A stretch of 64,000 nt of DNA, taken from NCBI GenBank assembly GCA_018340375.1, contig JAFFJZ010000003.1:52731006-52795005 (forward strand), written 5' to 3'. Positions 56,876-64,000 of this stretch are shown piece after piece. Every line of letters starts with the position of its first letter. Positions within the stretch are counted from its first letter, which is position 1. This DNA is from Gonatopus flavifemur. Taxonomy: Eukaryota; Arthropoda; Insecta; Hymenoptera; Dryinidae. The notes below the pieces were generated by a model. It saw only the letters and a list, made by a program, of their open reading frames with translations, was not told the DNA's origin and searched no databases. The translations under genes and the position numbers were made by a program.

Positions 56876-57268
56876 ATGAATCATTCCAAATGTTCACATG
56901 AAGACAATAGAAAAAAAGTGTGTGCACCTTGTGGTAAGAAAATTTTGTTCGGGAAAAAAAGGCCAGAACAATTTCTTATAACAGAAAAACATGAGCAGCT
57001 TATTAAAACTTTACATACTCCTGCCTTTAGTCTTCAGGATTCAAGGTTTCCATTGAGCATAAGCGCAACGTGTCGTATCACACATTTGGAGCATGAGAAA
57101 ATGAATTACAGGAGACCCTTGCAAAAGATGCCAAATTACAATAATATTATTTTACCAAAAGTAACTAGATCTAATGAGCCCATTCTTCATTGGTCTCCTG
57201 TAATTCATCTTCTCATGCTCCAAATGTGTGATACGGCACGTTGCGCATATGCTCAATGGAAACCTTGA
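56876..57268 (+). pseudogene. N-terminal fragment of the Cys-rich transposon protein (P copy 2, left arm)
   Basis: From ATG at 56876: MNHSKCSHEDNRKKVCAPCG, KKRPEQFLITEKHEQ, SISATCRITHLEHEK (Cys to Ser at the first position of the ICATC motif) and MNYRRPLQKMPNYNN, IILPKVTRSNE. It then runs into the opposite arm and ends at 57268. This is the least damaged copy of the fragment. An in-frame upstream extension to 56705 is probably leader sequence. The catalytic part of the parent protein is absent, so function is unknown. Confidence 0.55.
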
Positions 57269-57432
57269 ATCCTGAAGAGTGAAGGCAGGAGTGTGTAAAG
57301 TTTCAATAAGCTGCTCATGTTTTTCTGTTATAAGAAATTGTACTGGCCTTTTTTTCCCGAACGAAATTTTCTCACCACAAGGTGCACACACTTTTTTCTA
57401 TCGTCTTCATGTGAACATTTGAAATGATTCAT
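57152..57432 (-). pseudogene. N-terminal fragment of the same protein (P copy 2, right arm), frameshifted
   Basis: ATG at 57432 reads MNHFKCSHEDDRKK, but one A is missing from the A-run, moving the frame. VCAPCGEKISFGKKRP and ICATCRITHLEHEK follow in the other frame to MNYRRPMKN at the centre. Same gene as at 8597-8878. Confidence 0.5.
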
Positions 57433-57599
57433 TGTAACTTCATTTGTTGAATGTGTTGAGCATATATTCACTACATGAATCCCTATACGAAAACAAGAGG
57501 AATATAAGGGGAAAAATATAATGTGATGGGAAAAGAACACCAAGAATGCTCTATAGGTTGGACATTTCAGAGTTCTGAATATATCCTACCAGAATTTTT

Positions 57600-57961
57600 C
57601 CGATTACTTTTGGTGCTCTTGAAGAATTCTTTCGAACATCCGAGAATTCTTCGCGGATTCTTCTAGAACTCTCAATGTTGTCTGGGATCACCTGGTGAGG
57701 TTTAGAACGACGACACAGCGTGGATCATAGAATTATTGATTTTTATCTCATTTTTCGACTTTTGTCTCGTTTCCCTGTTGTTCACTCACCTTCGGATGGT
57801 CGAAATTAACAAACATTCATCTATTCAATCAAGATTGATTGCTGAGAACTTCTGCAATTATTAATCACCGCCTCTCATCACGTGGTGAGGGTAGGCGATG
57901 ATACAGCGTGGATCATGGAATTATTGATTCTCAGCTGATTTTTCGGTTTATACTACTGTGA
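57600..57961. repeat. Dispersed repeat in two tandem units (CATGGAATTATTGATT)
   Basis: CAGCGTGGATCATAGAATTATTGATT at about 57716 recurs as CAGCGTGGATCATGGAATTATTGATT at about 57904. AATCAAGATTGATTGCTGAG is also shared with the block at 50870-51110. Non-coding. Confidence 0.6.
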
Positions 57962-58271
57962 TCACGGTCGTATATACAGGTCTGGAAACTCCGGTGGTGG
58001 GGGTGACTCGCTTACGGAAGACATTTTTGATTACTTTTTCGGCCATAACATGTCGCGTATGGTACAGGGGTAATGCGTATCCTGTATCATAAAATTCAGT
58101 CCTATTCGACGAAAGATGTGAGGAGTGCTTCACTAATAGGTCTAATTGACACACTCCTTCAACTTGCTCGAATTTGATGGATAATCATTTCTTATTTGCA
58201 CACAACATTTTATGATCTTTCCATTCAAACCAATCCAAGGCATGAGATAAGCTATTGTGTTTCTTTTAGAA

Positions 58272-58621
58272 CCCTTGTAAAAATGAATCATATATGCGGC
58301 ATATATGACCACACATGGTACATATATGATTTCACAGATTCATATATGACCCCTATATAATTCATATATGGGCCATACATGATTTCAGACATTTATATAT
58401 GGGCCATATACATTTCATATATGGCGTTATGTTCCCTATATATGGGTCATGTTTGGTCCTGATATGGATTGAACAATCGTATATGAATTTTATATGGTCA
58501 TATATGCCACATATATGAATCACATATGATTTATATATGACCATATATGATTCGTACCAAGTCCATATATGAATCAAATACAGTTTATATATGGGCCATA
58601 TATGAATCATTTTTACAAGGG
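58272..58621. mobile_element. MITE with CATATATGG-rich interior (copy B)
   Basis: Ends CCCTTGTAAAAATGAATCAT and ATGATTTTTACAAGGG. Related in ends and interior to 2991-3369. TA duplication not evident (AA/GAA flanks). Confidence 0.8.
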
Positions 58622-58802
58622 AAACGTTTCGTTGAGAAGAATTATCCATATTCCCGATCAAAATAATGGTCGAGGATATTGAAATTCAAGTTGTTTATAC
58701 CAAGTTTAGACTTATGTAAACGTTAAATCGGGAATGAACTTTTGCCAGTACAGATATACTCATATCACGGGAAACATCTAAATCAAATTTCATTCAAGGC
58801 AT

Positions 58803-59062
58803 GCGAACACAGCACTCGTTGTCTAAAAGATCTCAAGGAATGATTAAGAACAATGCAAGAAGTCTTATACAACATGAATAGACATCTTTCAGAAGTCTCA
58901 AACTATTTTTATTTCCAAAAGATATCTTCAAGAACGTTTACAGAAACCTACTAGGATTTCCTGAAGAATATTTGTCAGAAACCTCTTGAATTTCTCTGAA
59001 ACTGTTCTTGAAGATATCTTTTAGAAGTAAGAACAGTTCATAAGTTCTAAAAGATAATAAAT
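58803..59062. mobile_element. Partial copy of the CACAGCACTCGTTGT MITE
   Basis: ACACAGCACTCGTTGTCTAA starts the block. It follows the 32087 copy through TAAGAACAATGCAAGAAGTC to AAGTTCTAAAAGATAATAAA, then stops. The mirrored tip is missing; the next element starts about 10 bases further. Confidence 0.8.
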
Positions 59063-59155
59063 AATCTATTGACCCATTAAGTCCCATGGCTAGTACAGCG
59101 CAGATAGCGCCAAACTATTTACGCGATTGATTACATTGGCGGAAAATAAGATATA

Positions 59156-60449
59156 CGAGGGTGGATTGATAAGTTTCCGGCCTGACCAAGAGATGGCGCC
59201 ACTAGGCCTACCTTGAGGTGGCGTTCTATAGTACCATCCTTAGATAGCTTGTAGCTATAGTTTCAGTCCGATCGCCATGTTAGTTTAGTTTTGAGAGCAC
59301 GCTGACCAAGACGCCTCTGTGTTTTTCGTAAAAATGGAAAAGCTGGAAAATCGTGCTGTCATCAAATACTTTTATTTGAAGGGGTTAACGCCGAAGGAAA
59401 TTAAAGAAGAGATGGACTCAACACTGGGGACATCCTCCCCATCATATTCAACCGTTAAGCAGTGGGTTTCCGAGTTTAAAAAGGGTCGTGTGAGCACCTC
59501 TGATGAGCCTCGCTCAGGACGCCCCATTGAGGTCACAACTCCAGATATGATCGAAAAAATCCATCAAATAGTGCTGAAAGATCGCAGATTAAAAGTTCGT
59601 GAGATAGCTGAGACCTGTAAGATGTCATATGAACGTGTACAAAATATTTTGCACCAACATTTGTATATGGAAAAGCTCTGTGCAAGATGGGTGCCGCGTT
59701 TGCTAACAGTCGACCAAAAATTGATTCGAAAGAACGTTTCTACCGCCAATTTGGCGTTGTATAAGCGTAATCCAAGCGAATTTTTGCGTCGATTCGTAAC
59801 CGTTGACGAAACTTGGGTCCACCACTACACTCCTGAAACCAAAGAACAGTCTAAACAGTGGATTGGACCAGGGGAACCAACTCCAAAGAAGGCAAAAAGA
59901 AATTTTTCGGCGAACAAGGTTATGGCTACTGTTTTTTGGGATGCAAGAGGTATTATATACATTGATTACCTTGAAAAGGGTAAAACTATCACTGGTCAAT
60001 ACTACGCAGACTTATTGCAACGTTTGAGCCACGAAGTGAAAATTAAACGACCTCATCTGGCGAAGAAAAAAATCGTGTTTCATCACGATAACGCACCAGC
60101 GCACACGTCAATCGTTGCGATGGCTAAAATCAACGATCTGAAGTTTGAATTAATGCCGCACCCTCCCTACTCTCCAGACCTAGCCCCGAGTGACTATTAT
60201 CTGTTTCCTAACCTCAAAAAATGGCTTGGCGGTAAGAGATTTGCGGACAATGAAGAAGTAATCGAAGCTGTAAATGGGTATTTTGAGGAGCTTGACGAAT
60301 CAGTCTATAGAGATGGCATTACTAGACTAGAACACCGCTATGAGAAATGTATCAGCCTTGGAGGAGATTATGTTGAGAAATAAAGAAAAAAAAATTCTTA
60401 AAAACGTTGTTTTTCTTGGTCAGGCCAGAAACTTATCAATCCACCCTCG
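59156..60449 (+). mobile_element. Intact-looking mariner element
   Basis: CGAGGGTGGATTGATAAGTT at the left is mirrored by AACTTATCAATCCACCCTCG at the right, with TA on each side (59154-59155, 60450-60451). 1294 bp. Inverted repeats extend about 35 bases with one or two mismatches. The transposase frame is uninterrupted. Confidence 0.96.
59334..60383 (+). CDS. mariner transposase, uninterrupted (349 codons)
   Basis: Cut-and-paste DNA transposase acting at TA sites. ATG at 59334 (MEKLENRAVIKYFYLKGLTP) is chosen over the upstream GTG at 59319 because relatives start here; AAAA precedes it. The first HTH is in residues 1-55. SEFKKGRVSTSDEPRSGRP is followed by the second HTH (RLKVREIAETCKMSYERVQNIL). 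The WVPRLLT motif (consensus WVPHxL) is present. The catalytic triad is VDETWVHHY (D1), FHHDNAPAHTS (D2) and YSPDLAPSDYYLF (D3), spaced DD34D. The C-terminus is SLGGDYVEK. The length is normal for the family (about 345-350). With perfect TA flanks and no stop, this is the only element here that could still be active; function is not proven. Confidence 0.95.
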   Translation: MEKLENRAVIKYFYLKGLTPKEIKEEMDSTLGTSSPSYSTVKQWVSEFKKGRVSTSDEPRSGRPIEVTTPDMIEKIHQIVLKDRRLKVREIAETCKMSYERVQNILHQHLYMEKLCARWVPRLLTVDQKLIRKNVSTANLALYKRNPSEFLRRFVTVDETWVHHYTPETKEQSKQWIGPGEPTPKKAKRNFSANKVMATVFWDARGIIYIDYLEKGKTITGQYYADLLQRLSHEVKIKRPHLAKKKIVFHHDNAPAHTSIVAMAKINDLKFELMPHPPYSPDLAPSDYYLFPNLKKWLGGKRFADNEEVIEAVNGYFEELDESVYRDGITRLEHRYEKCISLGGDYVEK

Positions 60450-60641
60450 TATGTATTTTTTTGTTTAATGATTCGAATGTTTATTGCAAACATTGTTAAA
60501 ACAAATTAGCTAAAACTTTCGAATTCCGGAAGACTGAGAGTGCCAATCGGTTCTACGGGGGAAATCATTAAAGGAGACGTATTCACTTTATTTGAAAAAA
60601 AATTTGTTCAGCTGTAAAATTATTATAAACAATGACATAAG

Positions 60642-60780
60642 GAGAAATAGCGTTCCGTCCAATGGACACGCCATTACTGATAGCGCCAAACTATTCACGT
60701 CATTGATCGCATTGGCGAAAATAGTTTGGCGCTATTAGTAATGGCGTGTCTATGGGACAAAACGCTATTTCTCCTTATAT
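60642..60780. repeat. Internal inverted repeat of the TTAA element
   Basis: AAGGAGAAATAGCGTTCCGT...GATAGCGCCAAACTATTC is followed by its mirror image, GAATAGTTTGGCGCTATT-like sequence through AACGCTATTTCTCCTT. It resembles the outer ends of the element at 59073-61320, so it is a junction of two end copies. Confidence 0.75.
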
Positions 60781-61654
60781 CTTTGTTTATAATAATTTGA
60801 CGGCTGAACAAATTTTTTTCCAAATGCAGTGAATACGTTGCCCCTTATGATTTTTCCTGTAGAATCGATTGGCACCCTCGGTTTTCCGGAATTCAAAAGT
60901 TTTAGCTAATTTGTGTAAACAATTTTCACAATAAACATTCAAATCGTTGAACAAAAAAACACGTATATTTTATTTTTTGCCAATGCAATCAATGACGTAA
61001 ATAACCTATTATCAATAGCGTGTCCATGGGACAAAACGCTATTTCTCCTTATATCATTGTTTATAATAATTTTACGGCTGAACAAATTTTTTTTCAAATA
61101 AAGTCAATACGTTTCCTCTAATGATTTCCCCCGTAGAATCGATTGGCACTCTCAGTTCTCCGGAATTCGAAAGCTTCAGCTAATTTGTTTAAACAATGTT
61201 TACAATAAACATTCGAATCGTCAAACAAAAAAATATGTATATCTTATTTTTCGCCAATGCAATCAATGGCGTGAATAGTTTGGCGCTATCTGCGCTGTAC
61301 TAGACATGGGACTTAATGAGTTAATCTAACATGAGGAATGATGATTTCAAGCAAATCCTGTAAACGTCGTCGAATAAACCGGTGCGAATGAACTTGGGAA
61401 TCGAGGACATTAGTAATTCAGCAATTGACTCTATTACTGAATTTAGCAATAAATAAAATAACAAAAGCATTAACAAGGTCATCCGAGGTTATAATCACAC
61501 ATCACCCCTGTCTTATACGCGACATCTTGAGGTCGAGAATGTAATTAAAAATGCTTTCCGTAAGCGAGCCACCTCCACCACCAGAGTTTCCAGACCTGTA
61601 TATACGACCGTGACTGTGTAAGGTGAATTTGTTTATAAAATGTAAATTCTTTAC

Positions 61655-62283
61655 TCATTCTTCCAAATCAATTTCATCCCCTTCAAAGTACTCCCCGTCC
61701 GATAAAACGCACTTTTGCCAACGCTTTTTCCAGTCCTTGGAACAGTCGGAATAGTCTTTTTTCGGTATAGCCTTCAAGACCTTCTTCGATTCGGTTTTTA
61801 TCTCCTCAATCGTGTCAAAACGATGTCCCCGCATTGGACTTTTGAGTTTGTTGAGTAGCCACAAGTCGCATGGAGCCAAATCAGGCGGATACGGTGGTTG
61901 CGGAACGATATGAATCGAGTGTTCGGCAAAAAAATCGCGAAGAACCAATGCAGTGTGAGCCGGTGCATTATCGTGATGAAGAAACCAAGAGTTGTTCGCC
62001 CATAATTCCGGCCGTTTCAGACAAATAGCTTCACGCAAACGACGCATAACACTCAAATGATATTCTCCGTTGACAGTTTGACCCGACGGAAGGAATTCAT
62101 AGTGCACCACATCACGATAATGGAAGAAACTGTCAACATAACCTTGATTTTCGATCGACTTTGCCGCGGTCTTGCTCCACCTTCCGCACAATATTCGCTG
62201 AATTGGTCGGTGGTTTCAGGGTCGTACTCGAATCCAAGTCTCGTCTCGGTAGTTGAAATAAATGGATCATAGATGTCGTACAA
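61655..62283 (-). pseudogene. mariner transposase, C-terminal half of a distinct subfamily
   Basis: The frame from 62283 shows IYDPFISTTETRLGFEYDPE, then RSKIKVMLTV. A frame change near 62150 continues FFHYRDVVHYEFLPSGQTVN, FLHHDNAPAHTALVLRDFF (D2) and PQPPYPPDLAPCDLWLLNKL (D3; Ser-Pro-Asp is Pro-Pro-Asp here). The end is SDGEYFEGDEIDLEE at 61655. The first catalytic block is degraded. The pattern HHDNAPAHTAL...DLAPCDxWLF is a mariner lineage different from the intact copy. It is a pseudogene. Confidence 0.88.
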
Positions 62284-62365
62284 TAAGCTTAGGTATTTGT
62301 GAATATAACGCCATCGAAATAATAGTCGATTTGTGTCTGCATCATAAAGTTATTCTCGATTAAAC

Positions 62366-62704
62366 ATGTCATTTTACGAGCCAAATTATCGGCATTTGCG
62401 GGAGGTTTTAATTTTCTGCTTTAATATGAAGAAATCTGCGGCTGAGGCTCATCGAATGCTCCCGAATACCCATGGTGAGGCCGCTATTAGTGCAAGAACG
62501 TGCCGAGAGTGGTTTCAACGCTTCAAGAACGGTGATTTTAACGTCGAAGACCAGCATGGCGGTGGAAGAGAGGAGGTTTTCGAAAATGCAGAACTGGAGG
62601 CATTACTTGATCAAGACTCGTGTCAAACGCAACAAGAATTGGCTAGACGAGAGGAAACACAGTGTCATAACCAAACACTGCCTCGAAAATCGCCATTCGT
62701 TTGA
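62366..62704 (+). pseudogene. mariner transposase, N-terminal HTH fragment (opposite strand)
   Basis: MSFYEPNYRHLREVLIFCFN at 62366, then KKSAAEAHRMLPNTHGEAAI, CREWFQRFKNGDFNVEDQHG and ELEALLDQDSCQTQQELA, the paired HTH of a mellifera/cecropia-type mariner. After LARREE the similarity decays and no catalytic domain follows. It lies head-to-head with the fragment at 61655-62283, but I think the two belong to different subfamilies rather than one inverted gene. Confidence 0.85.
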
Positions 62705-63424
62705 TTTCTCTAATCCAAAGATTTTGGATATAGAAAAATTATAAAAATAGGAGGTTGTTCTCTGGAATGATGCATATGAAATCTAATCCTACTTGCATCA
62801 ATTCGCAGACTGATTACGCGGGTCTTCCTGGTGCATACGAGTTGTTGGTCAACCGAATCATATGAGTTAAGGGACTCCTTATGTATTCATTCTTTCACCA
62901 TCATCTGAAATATATTTTTTTTGTAAAATTCAGGTCTTCATATTTTGTTCACATATATATATTTTTCCATGCTCATCTCATATTTATTCTCGTCATAAAT
63001 TTCGTCTTTCATCACGAACTTTAGACAAATTTATTAGAATAAAGAAACAATCGAGTTTCACAATGTTATTAAATGATACTTGATCTCTCGATTGAACATC
63101 GAATTTAAAATCACAACATGGTATTGAAAAGGTAATAATTCAAATCTGAAGGGAATTAACGAGCATCTCTACATACGTGTCATGGATATTATTAGTTCGC
63201 TTTATATTATATCCCCTTTTTCACGAAATCTTTAGAAAATCATTCTAAATCGTATGTGAGGAAGAATATAAGGACTGCTCCATATTGAACCAAACTGTCA
63301 TACTTATAACACGTGATATTCTTCAAAAGCTATGTTCTTTGTGGTGTCTTCGTCCTATTTATTAACTTCATTTATTTATTTATTTATTTATACATTTTTA
63401 ACCCTGAATGTTTGCTGGCCGCAG
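62705..63424. other. No recognisable gene
   Basis: AT-rich sequence; a TTTA-type microsatellite (ATTTATTTATTTATTTATTTA) at about 63371-63391 precedes the exon-like segment. Nothing else. Confidence 0.35.
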
Positions 63425-63638
63425 AGAATTTTGAAATATTTTTTCAAATATTTTAAATGCACGCGAACAAGTAGCAACGGTCACTATCACCACCGTCATC
63501 CTCGTGGTTCAAATTTGAAAAAATGTAACTTTGACGAAAGACGAGTGAAAATTACGTTGGAGATCGGCGCGGGCCCTTTACACCCTCATGCCACACCTGC
63601 TAATCGAAAATCTACACGTATCATTGAAGCTTTAAGGT
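63425..63638 (+). other. Exon-like segment, possible host exon
   Basis: Acceptor-like TTGCTGGCCGCAG at 63424 and donor AAG|GTAATA after 63638 bracket an open frame with balanced codon use: CTRTSSNGHYHHRHPRG, NFDERRVKITLEIGAG, PLHPHATPANRKSTRIIEAL. It is richer in G+C than the surroundings. No domain recognised and no TE similarity known to me. A real host exon is plausible but unproven. Confidence 0.35.
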
Positions 63639-64000
63639 AATAAAAAACTCACCTTATCCATTCTTTGCTCTATGTACCTTTCTAGTCAGTGAATTAATTT
63701 CGATGTTCCCTCGTATACTTCTCAGTATTATGATTATTAACTTAAGAGAGGAGAAAGAAAATATCAATGATTTGTTGAACCTTTTCAACCAACCGCCCAA
63801 TAGTAAATGTCACATAATTCATAGTCCATTTATTACTATTGAACTTATGTAAAAGTTTTTTGGGATCTGTCTAATACCACGGCAACGACCAACAGTGGTT
63901 TTTTCGTTGCAACAATGTAATTCGCTTGTTACGAGTGTTCGATGGCATTATTAACCTTGTTTTTTCAGTAAATTACCATGTGTGTGTTTTTCAGTGAGAA
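63639..64000. other. No recognisable feature
   Basis: AT-rich sequence to the window edge; nothing supported. Confidence 0.35.

Larger units (their letters stand above)
55885..57503. mobile_element. Element P, copy 2, truncated in the right arm
   Basis: Begins CACGGTGCTCTAGAAGCAGC, about 95% like the left arm at 7320. Left arm to about 57117, loop 57118-57191, right arm until about 57503, where homology stops at GAGGAAT. The loop is the same sequence as in copy 1 (CTTGCAAAAGATGCC...), so both copies descend from one palindromic parent. Confidence 0.9.
59073..61320. mobile_element. piggyBac-like non-autonomous element (TTAA target), host of a mariner
   Basis: Ends CCCATTAAGTCCCATG (59073) and CATGGGACTTAATGAG (61320). 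TTGA (mutated TTAA) precedes and TTAA follows, the canonical piggyBac target. Outer ends continue as TAGTACAGCGCAGATAGCGCCA and its complement. Internally, the end region recurs several times in both orientations (60500-60780, 60790-61010, 61030-61300), including an AAGGAGAAATAGCGTT/AACGCTATTTCTCCTT pair. Non-autonomous. Confidence 0.75.
57962..61613. mobile_element. 3.65-kb element with about 130-bp inverted repeats (CACGGTCGTATATACAGG)
   Basis: TCACGGTCGTATATACAGGT at 57962 is mirrored by ACCTGTATATACGACCGTGA ending at 61613. Similarity extends inward about 130 bases, including CTGGAAACTCYGGTGGTGG and the mirrored GCTCGCTTACGGAA. Possible imperfect 8-bp duplication outside (ACTGTGAT / ACTGTGTA). 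It holds a MITE, a foldback fragment and the TTAA element with the mariner; no gene of its own remains. Confidence 0.65.

Noticed and set aside
59564..59999. Two minus-strand ORFs inside the mariner
   Set aside because: Antisense shadows of the transposase gene.
61655..62704. A single mariner disrupted by an internal inversion
   Set aside because: The catalytic half and the HTH half look like different mariner lineages, so two independent fragments are more likely; not excluded.

Overview
This window looks like AT-rich nuclear DNA from an insect, or at least an arthropod. The only convincing coding sequences belong to eukaryotic transposable elements (mariner/Tc1-like, hAT, Ty1/copia, LINE, a CACTA-like and a RAG1/Transib-like transposase) plus TE-associated orphan genes. 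There are GT-AG introns, MITEs with clear target-site duplications (TSDs), satellite-like tandem repeats and microsatellites. There are no operons, ribosome binding sites or bacterial features. I could not fix the insect order, and I see no complete host gene. Two short exon-like stretches (about 3.9-4.15 kb and 63.4-63.6 kb) are the best host candidates.

Layout. 0-6.5 kb: a truncated C4-type orphan gene between inverted repeats, foldback elements, a dispersed repeat family interrupted by a TA-flanked MITE, and a hAT MITE with a perfect 8-bp TSD. 7.3-13.9 kb: a palindromic element (P) ending in CACGGTG. It contains a 4-kb element (Q), which contains a 1.2-kb hAT element with a perfect 8-bp TSD, which contains a small inverted repeat. 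14.3-21 kb: a 1.3-kb palindrome, a decayed ubiquitin-protease-like gene that has lost its catalytic residues, and a 1.9-kb palindrome of tandem repeats grading into older copies. 21.8-25.5 kb: a broken mariner/Tc1-type element entangled with GT-rich inverted repeats and a LINE that carries ORF1 and a 3' tail but no reverse transcriptase. 26-31.7 kb: a CACTA-like transposase pseudogene split by a MITE, then a three-exon gene remnant whose splice phases still agree. 31.9-36.1 kb: nested foldbacks and a dead mariner split by a LINE fragment.

36.7-50.5 kb: one hAT gene spread over more than 13 kb by two later insertions. The first is a 3.4-kb foldback element (S, 38.8-42.2 kb). The second is a copia retrotransposon (42.7-49.4 kb) with both LTRs, a tRNA-iMet-type primer site and an AAAAC TSD, itself carrying a 2-kb DDE element with 380-bp inverted repeats. 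52.5-54.6 kb: a nearly full-length RAG1/Transib-like transposase pseudogene. 55.9-57.5 kb: a second, truncated P copy. 58-61.6 kb: an inverted-repeat element enclosing a TTAA-type (piggyBac-like) element that encloses a mariner with an uninterrupted 349-codon transposase, the only apparently intact gene here. The last 2.4 kb holds two mariner fragments and a possible exon.

The genes do not form a pathway. The window is a stratigraphic record of insertions, and nesting order, TSDs and ORF decay give relative ages: the mariner at 59.2-60.4 kb looks youngest, and the hAT gene is older than copia, which is older than the DDE element inside it.
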